A stretch of DNA of 64,000 nt from Aureimonas pseudogalii. GTDB taxonomy: Bacteria > Pseudomonadota > Alphaproteobacteria > Rhizobiales > Rhizobiaceae. The notes under the pieces are model-generated. The model made no database searches. It saw only the letters and a program-made list of their open reading frames with translations, and had not been told where the DNA came from. The translations under genes and the position numbers were made by a program. The stretch spans positions 1 through 64,000 of the forward strand of contig NZ_JACIEK010000009.1 in assembly GCF_014196835.1 (NCBI RefSeq), read 5' to 3'. Position 1 is the stretch's first letter; each line of letters begins with the position of its first letter. Positions 26,057 through 35,429 of this stretch are shown here, piece by piece.

Positions 26057-29000
26057 CTACGCCGACTCCAGCAGCAGCAATCGGATCGCGTCGGCCGATC
26101 TCGCCTCGGCGTTGAGGAAGGCTTCGAGCTTGGCGTTGCGATCGAGGCGCAGGGAGAGGAGGTCGCGGATCGACGCCTCTTCGTCGGGCGTCCCGGTCCC
26201 GAGGCCAAGCGCCGTTTCCAGGCGAACGATCTCGGCGACGCTGGCATGGCCGAGGCGCGTCAGGTCGCTCCGGGTCTTGGGGTCGATCGCGACGTAATCC
26301 ACCGGCCAGCCCTCTCGCCCGCTCGTCAGGTCCTCGCCGACCACTTGGCCTTCCACGACCACCCGCACGCCCATGTTGCGCAAGGTGGTAAGGTCGGCGC
26401 GAATGCGCTCGAGGTCGAAGCGCCCGAGGCCCCGGGCGATCTGCAGCTCGAGCCGCGCGGGCGGCAGGCCCGTCTCGCGCAGCGCCAGTGCGACCGCCCC
26501 CGGCAGGTCGCTGCTGAAAAGCTGCACGGAGGAGATGGGAACGCCGACGGTGACGAGCGGCCACTGCGCGGCGGCGCTGCAGGCGGCACGAAGGATCCAA
26601 TCTCCCAGCGGCACGACGAGACCGCTGCTTTCGGCCAGCGGCATGAAGGCCGGCGCCCTCAATTGACCGCGGTCGGGATGGTTCCACTCGACCTGGGCTT
26701 CCACGGCCGTCAGAACCCGATCCTCGGCGGTGAAGCGCGGGCGGAAGAAGAGCGCGAACTGCTCGGCCTTGATGCCGAACTGCATCTCGTCGGCAAGGTG
26801 GCGGTTGGCCTCGGATTCGTCGCCGGGCGCCCCGTCCGAGAAGAAGGTGTGCGTGCCGCGATGACCGCCCTTGGAGCGATAGAGCGCGACGTCGGCATGA
26901 CGCAGCAGCTCGTCCGCGTCCACCGAATCGACCGGCGCCTGCGCGATGCCGATGGACAGGCCGACGCTCAGGCTCGTCTTCTCGTGACGGATGGGATCGC
27001 GCACCGCCGCGATCAGCTGCTCGGCAAGTGCACCCGCCGCCTCGCGCGACAGGTTGGGCGCCACGACGACGAACTCGTCGCCGCCGACGCGCGCCCCGAG
27101 CTGGTCGGCCGCGAGCGTCAGGCGCAGCCGAGCCGCGATCTCGCGCAGCACGTGGTCTCCGACATGGTGCCCGAACGTGTCGTTGATCGGCTTGAAGTGG
27201 TCGAGGTCGAGATAGAGGACGGAGAGCGTGCCGTCCGGCTCGCGCAAGGCTTCGTGCATGAAGTGCGAGAGACCGAGACGGTTGGGCAGCCCCGTCAGAC
27301 GATCCTGGAGCACCTCGCGCTTCGCCTTCGTCAGGTTGTCGGCGAGCGCCACGTCGGCGGTGATGTCGGTGGCGATCTTGACGACCTTGAACGGACGCCC
27401 GTTCAGATCGAAGATCGGATTGTAGCTGGCCTGGATCCAGACGTCGCGTCCGTCCTTGGCCGTGCGACGGAACTTGGAGGACAGGAACGAGCCGCTGCGA
27501 AGCCCCTCCCAGAACTGGCGGTACTGATCGCTCTCGGCGAAGCTCGGATCGACGAACATGCTGTGGTGGCGCCCGATGATCTCGTGGCGCTCGTAGCCCA
27601 TGGCATCGAGGAAGTTCGCGTTGGCATCGAGCAGCGTGCCGTCCATGTCGAACGAGACGACGCATTGCGACTTGCGGATCGCGGCGATCTGGCCCTCGTG
27701 ATCGGACTGGCGCAGCTTCTGGGCCGTCACGTCGATGGCGTTCTTCACGACCTTGAAGGGCCGCCCGTTCATGTCGAAGATCGGGTTGTAGCTCGCCTGG
27801 ATCCAGACCTCGCGCCCGTCGCGGCAGATGCGCTTGAACTCGCCGCTCTGGTGCTCGCCGGCCGCGAGCTTGCGCCAGAAGGACGGGTAGTCGTCGCCCG
27901 CCTGCTCGGCGTCGGGCACGAACATCCTGTGATGGCGTCCGCGCACCTGCGACAGAGGGTAGCCGGTGAGCTGAAGGAAATTGTCGTTGGCGTCGAGGAT
28001 CGTGCCGTCGAGGGCGAAGGAGACCACGGCCTGCGACTTGTGCATGGCGGCGATCTGCCCCTGGTGGTCGGCCTGCCGGAGCTTCTCGCGCGTGATGAAG
28101 GTCGCGTATTTCATCACCTTGAAGGGCTTGCCGTTCAGGTCGAAGACCGGGTTGTAGGTCGCCTGCAGCCACAGCTCGGAGCCGTCCTTCGCACGCCGCC
28201 TGAACTCTCCGGTCTGATGCCGCCCGGCGCAGAGCTCGCTCCAGAAGATCTCGTATTCGAGCGAGTGGGCATGAGAGGGATCGACGAACATGCGGTGATG
28301 CCGGCCTTCGATCTCCTCGAACCGATAACCGACCGCCCGAAGGAAGTTCTCGTTGGCGTCCGTGATCGTGCCGTCCATGGCGAAGCTGACGACGCATTGC
28401 GACTTGTGGATGGCGGCGATCTGCCCGTCGTGATCGGCTTGGCGCAGCTTCTCGGTCGTCACGTCGGTCGCATATTTCACCACCTTGAACGGGCGACCAC
28501 GGACATCGAGGATCGGGTTGTAGGTGGCCCGGAGCCAGACGAGACGCCTGTCGCGGCCGAGACGCCGATACTCGCCGGCGCCGTGATGGCCGGCCCGAAG
28601 GCGCGTCCAGAACGCTTCGTAGTCCGCGCCCGCCGCCTCGCCCTCTTCGACGAACATCCGGTGATGGCGTCCGACGATCTCGTCCAGCCGATATCCCGTG
28701 GCGTCGAGAAACAGCGGATTGGCATCGAGGATCGTGCCGTCGAGCGTGAAGTGGATGACCGCCTGCGAAACGTTGATGGCGGAGATCTGGCCGCCTTCGT
28801 CCGCCGTGCGCGCCCTGCGATCGGAGATGTCGCGCAAGAAGACGACGACCTCCTGCAGTTCGCCCGCCTCGTCGCGCATCGGCACATAGGTCGCCTCGGC
28901 CCAGAAAGGCGTTCCGTCGCGTTTGCAGCGACGCACTTCGCCCGTGTAGGACAGACCTTGCGTGAACGCCTGCCGCACGCCGTCCTCACCGTCCTCTTCG

Positions 29001-29191
29001 CCGTCATGAGGCAGAAGGATGCTGCGGCTGCGCCCTGCGAGATCCCAGGCGCTGTAGTCGAAGAGTTCCAGAAACCGCGCGTTGGTTCGCAGAATCGTGC
29101 CGTCGGGCGAGAGCGCGACGCGCGCGACGAACCGATCGAGCGCTCCCATGTCCGACGACGTCGCGCGGTTGTCGGTGATCAGCTGGAGCAC
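26057..29191 (-). CDS. Five-PAS GGDEF protein with degenerate EAL domain
   Basis: About 1044 residues. One divergent PAS domain (to about residue 130) is followed by four tandem PAS units of exactly 122 residues (about 135-622), a GGDEF domain with an intact GGDEF signature (703-707), and an EAL-like domain. The EAL domain is degenerate: EAL is EAQ (831-833, EAQVEWNHPDRG) and the DDFGTG metal motif is missing. I see no RxxD inhibitory site just before GGDEF. It should therefore make cyclic di-GMP and probably not degrade it. No membrane span: a cytosolic sensor. The PAS units resemble those of BdlA-type chemosensors. I prefer the GTG at 29191 (AGAGGA upstream); the frame is open to a TTG at 29245 that lacks such a site. 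Confidence 0.88.
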   Translation of the reverse strand: MLQLITDNRATSSDMGALDRFVARVALSPDGTILRTNARFLELFDYSAWDLAGRSRSILLPHDGEEDGEDGVRQAFTQGLSYTGEVRRCKRDGTPFWAEATYVPMRDEAGELQEVVVFLRDISDRRARTADEGGQISAINVSQAVIHFTLDGTILDANPLFLDATGYRLDEIVGRHHRMFVEEGEAAGADYEAFWTRLRAGHHGAGEYRRLGRDRRLVWLRATYNPILDVRGRPFKVVKYATDVTTEKLRQADHDGQIAAIHKSQCVVSFAMDGTITDANENFLRAVGYRFEEIEGRHHRMFVDPSHAHSLEYEIFWSELCAGRHQTGEFRRRAKDGSELWLQATYNPVFDLNGKPFKVMKYATFITREKLRQADHQGQIAAMHKSQAVVSFALDGTILDANDNFLQLTGYPLSQVRGRHHRMFVPDAEQAGDDYPSFWRKLAAGEHQSGEFKRICRDGREVWIQASYNPIFDMNGRPFKVVKNAIDVTAQKLRQSDHEGQIAAIRKSQCVVSFDMDGTLLDANANFLDAMGYERHEIIGRHHSMFVDPSFAESDQYRQFWEGLRSGSFLSSKFRRTAKDGRDVWIQASYNPIFDLNGRPFKVVKIATDITADVALADNLTKAKREVLQDRLTGLPNRLGLSHFMHEALREPDGTLSVLYLDLDHFKPINDTFGHHVGDHVLREIAARLRLTLAADQLGARVGGDEFVVVAPNLSREAAGALAEQLIAAVRDPIRHEKTSLSVGLSIGIAQAPVDSVDADELLRHADVALYRSKGGHRGTHTFFSDGAPGDESEANRHLADEMQFGIKAEQFALFFRPRFTAEDRVLTAVEAQVEWNHPDRGQLRAPAFMPLAESSGLVVPLGDWILRAACSAAAQWPLVTVGVPISSVQLFSSDLPGAVALALRETGLPPARLELQIARGLGRFDLERIRADLTTLRNMGVRVVVEGQVVGEDLTSGREGWPVDYVAIDPKTRSDLTRLGHASVAEIVRLETALGLGTGTPDEEASIRDLLSLRLDRNAKLEAFLNAEARSADAIRLLLLESA
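27326..28789 (-). repeat. Four tandem 366-bp PAS-coding repeats
   Basis: Four units of 366 bases (122 codons) each begin Q-I-x-A-x-x-x-S-Q and contain G-R-H-H-x-M-F-V, W-x-Q-A-S/T-Y-N-P and F-K-V-V-K. Units 2 to 4 are close to each other and unit 1 is more divergent, showing stepwise internal duplication. Confidence 0.85.
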
Positions 29192-29767
29192 GAGAACATC
29201 CTCTGCGGCGGCAATGAGTTGCTGAACGCGAGGCGGCTCAAGCAAAGTCTATTGAACATGAGGATGCTTACCCGATCGTGAATCGGACGGTCGTGAGTTA
29301 AGGATCCTCCCCGGAAAATGCCGCAAACAACGTCGCGTACAAGCAAGTCGCTTTAACATTTGATTGTCGGACAGCATCCACGGTTTCGTGATCCACATTC
29401 TTGTCGGGCGGCTCGCCCGACGCGCCGCCCGTTCTCCCGACACTCCGATCGGACGTCCACAGGCGGACGAGACGTCGCCTTCCCCCGGGACCGCAAACCT
29501 TGTCCTCGAAAGCCGATCCGACGCGCCGAATTCTGCCAACGGCGCCGCCCGCCGGGGGTTCGGACAAGTGTCGAGGCTTCATCAGCCGAGCCGGCGCCGG
29601 CCGCGCAACGGGCTTCGCGAATGGTGCTGCGGTGTCGCGCCGACTTCCCGACAAGTGGGCGGCTATGAAGTCTTCCTTACCATCCGGGTTGGACCCCAGC
29701 CGGCATCCCCTAGCTGACCTCGTCTGGAACAGGTCCAATCTGTGATGCGCGAACGTCGGAGCGGCTC
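29192..29767. other. Intergenic region between divergent genes
   Basis: Lies between the leftward PAS–GGDEF gene and the rightward cytochrome operon, so it should hold both promoters. The first 170 bases are AT-richer (around 29330-29400). Short open frames are present but lack ribosome binding sites and biased codon use. No clear operator was seen. Confidence 0.5.
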
Positions 29768-31173
29768 ATGAAACTCCGGCATGCCGGGATAGGCGGTCTC
29801 GCTCTGGCGGCAGCGGCCGGCGCGGGTTTCCTGGCGTTGGCCTGGGAGAGCGAGATCGCTCCGGTCGCCCGCCCCCAGGTCGCCGCGTTCGACCCCGCTT
29901 TGGTGAAGCAGGGGGCCGATCTCGCGGCCGTCGGCAACTGCGTCGTCTGCCACACGGCGCCGGGCGGCAAGCCCTTCGCCGGCGGACTTGAATTGCCGAC
30001 GCCCTTCGGCACCCTCTACTCCACGAACATCACGCCCGACGAGGCGACCGGCATCGGGCGCTGGAGCGAGGCGGCCTTCGGACGATCCATGCGCGAGGGC
30101 GTCGATCGGGCGGGCCGCCACCTATATATCCGGCATTCCCCTACGATCATTTCACGCTCGTCTCCGACGACGACAACCGCGCGCTCTACGCCTATCTGAT
30201 GACGCGCGAGGCGGTGTCGGCCGAGCCGCCCGAGAACGAGCTGCCCTTCCCGCTCGACATGCGGATGATCCTGGCGGGGTGGAAGCTGCTGTTCCTGCGC
30301 GAGGGAACTTTCCGGCCCGACCCCACCAAGGACGAGGTCTGGAACCGCGGCGCCTATCTGGCGGAAGGGCTCGGGCATTGCGGCGCCTGCCATACGCCGC
30401 GCAACCTCCTCGGCGCGGAGCGCAAGGGCGAGGCGCACTTCGCCGGCGGCGAGGCGGAAGGCTGGACGGCCTACGCCCTGAACGAGGCGTCGCCGGCCCC
30501 GATCCCGTGGGACGTCGACAGCCTGACGCACTACCTGCACGGGGGCTGGGAGGCGCGGCACGGCGTGGCGCGCGGCCCGATGGCGCCGGTGAACAGCAAT
30601 CTCGGCACGCTGCCCGAGGCGGACTCGCGGGCCATCGCCACCTATGTCGTCTCGCTCATGGGCGAGCCGTCGAGCCGGACGCGCGAGCGCGCCGACGCGC
30701 TTCTGCGCGAGGACGAAGCCCACCGGCCCGGCGCGCTCCCGGCTTCGGCCGGAAGCCAGACGGCGCCCGTCTCCGCCGACCCGGGCGACCGGGGCGCGGC
30801 GATCTATGCCGGCGCCTGTTCGAGCTGCCACGACGCAGGGCGCCCGCTCCCCTACGGCGGGCTCCGGCTCGACCATTCGACGGCGATCAACGGGCCGACC
30901 CCGGCCAATCCGATCCACGTCATCCTGAACGGCATTCCCGCGCCCGAAGGCGAGCGGGGGCCGATCATGCCGGGCTATGACGGCGCGCTCGACGACGGAC
31001 AGATCGCCGATCTCCTCGCCTACATGCGCCGCACCTTCAGCGACCGGCCGCCCTGGGACGATCCGGCCGAGCTGATCGCCACATCGCGCGCCCGCGGCGC
31101 GCAGGGCCAGCGCTCGCTCGGCACCGGTTCCGACGCTCCCGCCAACCCTTCGAAGCAGGACACCTCATGGTAA
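29768..31173 (+). pseudogene. Cytochrome c subunit of a molybdenum hydroxylase, frameshifted
   Basis: A tri-haem cytochrome c split between two frames. The first part (29768 onward) has a membrane-anchoring leader (LALAAAAGAGFLALAW) and haem motif NCVVCH. The second frame carries HCGACH and CSSCH plus the rest of the domain. The frame changes at CCTATATATCCGG (30121-30133), where removal of one AT dinucleotide restores a continuous 467-residue protein reading through LYPAFPYDHFTL. A break at a short AT repeat fits replication slippage, though a sequencing error is possible. The intact protein would pass electrons from the downstream 2Fe-2S/molybdopterin subunits to the respiratory chain. Its stop overlaps the start of the iron-sulfur gene. 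Confidence 0.82.
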
Positions 31174-31661
31174 GCCTCGTCGTCAACGGCACCGCGCACG
31201 AGATCGAGGCCGACCTCGACACGCCGCTCCTCTACGTTCTGCGCGACGAACTCGGCCTGCACGGTGCCAAATACGGCTGCGGCCTCGGCCAGTGCGGCGC
31301 CTGCACGGTGATGGTCGGCGACCAGGCGGTGCTCTCCTGCGTGACGCCGCTCGTGGCGCTGGCGGGAAAGCGGGTCACCACCGTCGAGGGGCTGGGAACG
31401 ATCGAGGCGCCCGGCCCGATGCAGGCCGCCTTCATCGCCGAACAGGCCGCCCAATGCGGCTACTGCATTCCCGGCATGATGATGCGCGCGCAGGCCCTCC
31501 TGCAGCGCGACCCCGACGTTTCCGACGCGGCGATCCGCGCGCACATGGAGCCCAATCTCTGCCGCCGCGGCACGCATATGCGCATCGTGGCAGCGATCCG
31601 GCGGGCGGCGGGCGAGATGCGAACGAGGGGCGCGCAGGCAGCCGCGACGAGGGCCGGCTGA
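31167..31661 (+). CDS. 2Fe-2S subunit of a xanthine-oxidase-family hydroxylase, one cluster ligand replaced
   Basis: 164 residues, the small subunit of isoquinoline/aldehyde-oxidoreductase type enzymes. The plant-ferredoxin-like cluster ligands are present (Cys38, Cys43, Cys46 in GCGLGQCGACTV, and Cys58). In the second cluster Cys97, Cys100 (CGYC) and Cys132 are present, but the canonical CRCG motif reads CRRG: residue 134 is Arg (CGC at 31566-31568), one transition from TGC. The protein may therefore not hold a normal second cluster. Its ATG overlaps the cytochrome stop (ATGGTAA) and its TGA overlaps the next ATG, so the three genes form one operon. Confidence 0.9.
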   Translation: MVSLVVNGTAHEIEADLDTPLLYVLRDELGLHGAKYGCGLGQCGACTVMVGDQAVLSCVTPLVALAGKRVTTVEGLGTIEAPGPMQAAFIAEQAAQCGYCIPGMMMRAQALLQRDPDVSDAAIRAHMEPNLCRRGTHMRIVAAIRRAAGEMRTRGAQAAATRAG

Positions 31662-33928
31662 TGTCGCCCTCTCACACCCCTTCGCTCTCGCGGCGCAGCG
31701 TCCTCCTCGGCACGGGCTCGCTCGTGCTGGCCTTCTCGCTTCGCGACGCCTTCGGCCAAACCGTGACCTCGCCGGGCAACGAGGCCCAGAACTTCCAAGC
31801 CGTGGAGGAGATCGCTCCCGAGCTTCCCGGCAGTTTGAAGACCAATCCCGATCTCGAATCCTGGATCCGTATCGACGCGGCGGGACACGGCACCGTCTTC
31901 ACCGGCAAGGCCGAGCTCGGCCAGGGCATCAAGACCGCGCTGCTGCAGATCGCGGCCGAAGAGCTGGAGATGCCGTTCGAGCGCCTTTCGCTGGTTGGCC
32001 CCGACACGGACCGGAGCCCGGACGAGGGCTTCACCGCCGGCAGCCACTCGGTGCAGGACAGCGGCACCGCGATCCGTCACGTCGCCGCTCAGATCCGCGA
32101 CATCCTGATCGCGGAAGGCGCCCGGCGCTGGGGCGTGCCCGTCGAGGGCGTGCGGGCCGAGAACGCCGCCGTGGTGGCGCCGGACGGGCGCAGCCTGCCC
32201 TTCGGGGCGCTCGTCTCGGGCGAGCGGATCGAGGGACGCGCCGGGCCGTTCGCCCGGCTGAAGCCGGCCGACGCCTTCCGCGAGATGGGCCGCCCGCGGG
32301 CGCGCATCGACATTCCCGGCAAGGTCACGGGCGGCGCGGCCTATGTGCAGGACATGCGCCCCGAGGGCATGGTGCATGGGCGCGTGGTGCGACCGCCGAG
32401 CCCGCGGGCGCGCCTCGTCTCCGTCGACACCGCGCCGGTCGAGGCCATGCCGGGCGTGCTCGCCGTCGTGCGCAACGGTTCCTTCCTCGGCCTCCTCGCC
32501 GAAAAGGAGTGGCAGGCCATCAAGGCCCTGTGGACCCTTTCGTCGCTGGCCCGCTGGGAGGAGCGCGAGAGCCTGCCCGATGCCGCCGCTCTGTCCGAGG
32601 CGATCCTCGCCTTCCCCGCGCAGGACGGCGTCGTCGCGAAGGACGGAGAACTCGGCACCGCCGGTCTCACCCCCTTCGAAGTCACCTTCACGCGGCCCTA
32701 CCAGCTTCATGCCTCGATCGGCCCCTCCTGCGCGGTGGCCGTTCTGAGCGAGAGCGTCACCACCGTCTGGACGCACACGCAGGGCGTCTATCCCGATCGC
32801 GAGGCGATCGCCGAGATGCTAAGGGTCGAGGCGACGGCGGTGCGTTGCATCCACGTCGAAGGGTCGGGCTGCTACGGGCACAACGGGGCGGACGACGCGG
32901 CGGCGGATGCGGCCCTCCTGGCGCAGGCGCTGCCTGGCCGTCCCGTGCGCCTCCAGTGGATGCGCGAGCAGGAGCACGCCTTCGAGCCCTTCTCGCCGGG
33001 CATGGTGACGCGCGTACGCGCCGGCACCGACGCCGACGGCTCGATCGTCGACTGGCGCTACGAGGTCTGGAGCAACACGCACAACTCGCGGCCCGGCGGC
33101 GCGGGCGCCCTCCTCGCCGCGCAGCATCTCGACCCGCCCTTCGCGCCCGCCGCCCCTCGACTGCGCATCACGCCCGAGGGCAACGGCGACCGAAACTCCA
33201 ACCCGCTCTACGCCTTCCCCAACCGCGACGTCGTCTGGCACTTCGTCGAGGAGATGCCGTTGCGCGTTTCGGCACTGCGCGGCCTCGGCGCCTACATGAA
33301 CGTCTTCTCCATCGAGAACGCGATGGACGAGCTGGCGGCCCGCGCCGGCGCGGACCCGGTGGCGTTTCGCCTGCGCCACCTCCGCGACGAACGCGCCCGA
33401 GCGGTGGTCGAGCGGGCGGCCGCGATGTTCGGCTGGAAGCCCGGCCAGACGGCGCCCGCGCACCACGGCTACGGCTTCGCCTTCGCCCGATACAAGAACC
33501 TCGCGGCCTATTGCGCGGTGGCGATGGAGGTCGCAGTCGAGCCCGACACGGGGCGCGTGCGGATGCGTCGGGCCGCCGCGTCCGTGGATGCCGGAGAGGT
33601 GGTCAACCCCGACGGGATCGCCAACCAGGTCCAGGGCGGCATCCTGCAGTCGGCCAGCTGGACGCTCTGCGAGGCGGTGACCTTCGACCGCACCCGCGTC
33701 ACCTCCGTGGACTGGTCGACCTATCCGATCCTGCGCTTCGACGCGCTGCCCGAGGCCATCGACGTCGAGATCGTGCCGCGTCCCGGCCTGCCGTTCCTCG
33801 GCGCCGGCGAGTGCAGCCAGGGACCGGGCGGCGCGGCGCTCGCCAACGCCATCGCCAACGCCATCGGCCGCCGCCTCTACGACCTTCCCCTCACCCGCGA
33901 ACGAATCCGCGCCGCGGCCGAGGCCTAG
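31661..33928 (+). CDS. Molybdopterin-binding subunit of a xanthine-oxidase-family aldehyde/N-heterocycle oxidoreductase
   Basis: 755 residues with a twin-arginine-type leader (LSRRSVLLGTGSLVLAFSL), so folded export is likely. The typical blocks are present: GKAELGQGIKTALLQIAAEEL, DIPGKVTGGAAYVQDM, a QGVYPDR block and the C-terminal GAGECSQGPGGAALANAI, whose Glu is the likely catalytic base next to the Mo centre. Together with the 2Fe-2S and cytochrome c subunits it forms the three-subunit periplasmic type (IorB/NicB-like). The substrate cannot be read from sequence: aldehydes or N-heterocycles are likely. Start ATG overlaps the upstream stop (TGATG). The gene itself is intact although its partners are impaired. 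Confidence 0.9.
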   Translation: MSPSHTPSLSRRSVLLGTGSLVLAFSLRDAFGQTVTSPGNEAQNFQAVEEIAPELPGSLKTNPDLESWIRIDAAGHGTVFTGKAELGQGIKTALLQIAAEELEMPFERLSLVGPDTDRSPDEGFTAGSHSVQDSGTAIRHVAAQIRDILIAEGARRWGVPVEGVRAENAAVVAPDGRSLPFGALVSGERIEGRAGPFARLKPADAFREMGRPRARIDIPGKVTGGAAYVQDMRPEGMVHGRVVRPPSPRARLVSVDTAPVEAMPGVLAVVRNGSFLGLLAEKEWQAIKALWTLSSLARWEERESLPDAAALSEAILAFPAQDGVVAKDGELGTAGLTPFEVTFTRPYQLHASIGPSCAVAVLSESVTTVWTHTQGVYPDREAIAEMLRVEATAVRCIHVEGSGCYGHNGADDAAADAALLAQALPGRPVRLQWMREQEHAFEPFSPGMVTRVRAGTDADGSIVDWRYEVWSNTHNSRPGGAGALLAAQHLDPPFAPAAPRLRITPEGNGDRNSNPLYAFPNRDVVWHFVEEMPLRVSALRGLGAYMNVFSIENAMDELAARAGADPVAFRLRHLRDERARAVVERAAAMFGWKPGQTAPAHHGYGFAFARYKNLAAYCAVAMEVAVEPDTGRVRMRRAAASVDAGEVVNPDGIANQVQGGILQSASWTLCEAVTFDRTRVTSVDWSTYPILRFDALPEAIDVEIVPRPGLPFLGAGECSQGPGGAALANAIANAIGRRLYDLPLTRERIRAAAEA

Positions 33929-34304
33929 CCTGCGATGGGTGCGGGGCGATCGAAATGGACGTTCCTGTGGTCGGGTGGAGGTGATCGGCACCCGTCGATC
34001 TCTTGCGTGGGGTCACAGGGCGCGGACGACGAGGCCGGATGAAGAGCTGTCGGGAGAGCGATCAGGCCTTCCCCATGTGACCGCGAGCACTCGAACGACT
34101 GCGATGGTCAGGCGCCGACGCTTGGCGGTCCGGAGATAACGATCGTACGCCCTCGCGCACGGCCTTCATCGCGCTAGCTATGCCGATCCAGACCGAACGC
34201 AAATCGGTTCGGCGGTGCGGTGCGGCGCAAGAAAGATTCGACCCGGCGTCATCGACCCGGAACCTTCCACCGACCTCGTCGGCCCTCGATCAACGGAGCT
34301 TCGC
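33929..34304. other. Intergenic stretch without a recognised gene
   Basis: 376 bases between two rightward genes. A short open frame near 33939-34139 is arginine-rich and has no ribosome binding site. Probably holds the promoter of the aldo/keto reductase. Confidence 0.5.
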
Positions 34305-35297
34305 ATGACGATCGCCACACGGCGCCTCGGCCGCACCAACTGGAACGTCTCGGAAGTCGGCTTCGGGGCCTGGGCCATCGGCGGCTCCTGGGGCAACGTG
34401 GACGAGGCCGACGCGCGCGCCAGCGTCCATGCCGCCCTCGACGCCGGCATGACGTTCGTCGACACCGCCGACGTCTACGGCGACGGGCGCTCCGAGCGCA
34501 TCATTCGCGACGTCCTGAAGGAGCGCGGCGGGGAGCGCCCGATCGTGGCGACGAAGGCCGGTCGCCGCCTGAACCCGCACGTGGCGGACGGCTACACCCG
34601 AGCGAACCTCGAAGCCTTCGTCGATCGCAGCCTCTCCAACCTCGGCGTCGATGCTCTCGACCTCGTCCAGTTCCACTGCCCGCCGACCGAGGTCTACTAC
34701 CGGCCGGAGGTGTTCGGGGCGATGGACGATCTCGTCGCGGCCGGCAAGATCCGGTTCTACGGCGTGTCCGTCGAGAAGGCGGAGGAAGCGCTCAAGGCGA
34801 TCGCCTTCCCGAACGTCTCCACCGTGCAGATCATCTTCAACATGTTCCGGCACCGTCCCGCCGAACTGTTCTTCCCCGAGGCTGCCCGCCGCGACGTCGG
34901 CGTGATCGTGCGCGTGCCTCTGGCCAGCGGCATGCTGACGGGCAAGATGGACGGGGGGTCGGTCTTCGCCGCCGACGATCACCGCAACTTCAATCGGCAT
35001 GGAGAGGCCTTCGACGTCGGCGAGACGTTCTCCGGCGTGCCCTACGACGCCGCGCTGGAGGCGGTCGAGGCGCTGCGGTCGCTGGTTCCCGGCGACGCCT
35101 CCATGGCGCAGTTCGCACTGCGCTGGATCCTGATGGAGGAGGCCGTCTCGGTCGTCATCCCCGGTGCCAAGAACCGCGATCAGGCGGTCGCCAACGCCGG
35201 GGCGAGCGCCCTGCCCTCGATCCCGGCCGACGTCATGGACGGCGTGCGGTCGATCTACCATGATCGCATCGCCCCGCACGTCCACCAGCGCTGGTAG
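34305..35297 (+). CDS. Aldo/keto reductase
   Basis: 330 residues with the catalytic tetrad Asp53 (FVDTAD), Tyr58 (DVYGDG), Lys84 (ATKAG) and His124 (VQFHCP), and the C-terminal NADPH-binding pattern VVIPGAKNRDQ. It reduces a sugar or aldehyde with NAD(P)H in the cytoplasm. The start at 34305 (MTIATRRLGRTNWNVS) is preceded by CGGAG. It faces the leftward sugar-acid transport operon, with a 132-base gap, and might act on the same class of compound, but this is only positional inference. Confidence 0.92.
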   Translation: MTIATRRLGRTNWNVSEVGFGAWAIGGSWGNVDEADARASVHAALDAGMTFVDTADVYGDGRSERIIRDVLKERGGERPIVATKAGRRLNPHVADGYTRANLEAFVDRSLSNLGVDALDLVQFHCPPTEVYYRPEVFGAMDDLVAAGKIRFYGVSVEKAEEALKAIAFPNVSTVQIIFNMFRHRPAELFFPEAARRDVGVIVRVPLASGMLTGKMDGGSVFAADDHRNFNRHGEAFDVGETFSGVPYDAALEAVEALRSLVPGDASMAQFALRWILMEEAVSVVIPGAKNRDQAVANAGASALPSIPADVMDGVRSIYHDRIAPHVHQRW

Positions 35298-35429
35298 CGC
35301 GCCGACCACGCGGCTCGGCTGCTCGCCGCTCTTTGTCTCCCGGTGGGATAGATCGGGCGGAGCCGGGCTTCAGCGTTCGGCCCGGCGCGCCCCAACGTGA
35401 GATCGCGACGACACTTCGTCCGCGAAATC

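Noticed and set aside
25634-29281. A 1215-codon forward frame opposite the PAS–GGDEF gene
   Set aside because: It follows the codon mirror of the repeated PAS units; the minus-strand frame has PAS and GGDEF signatures.
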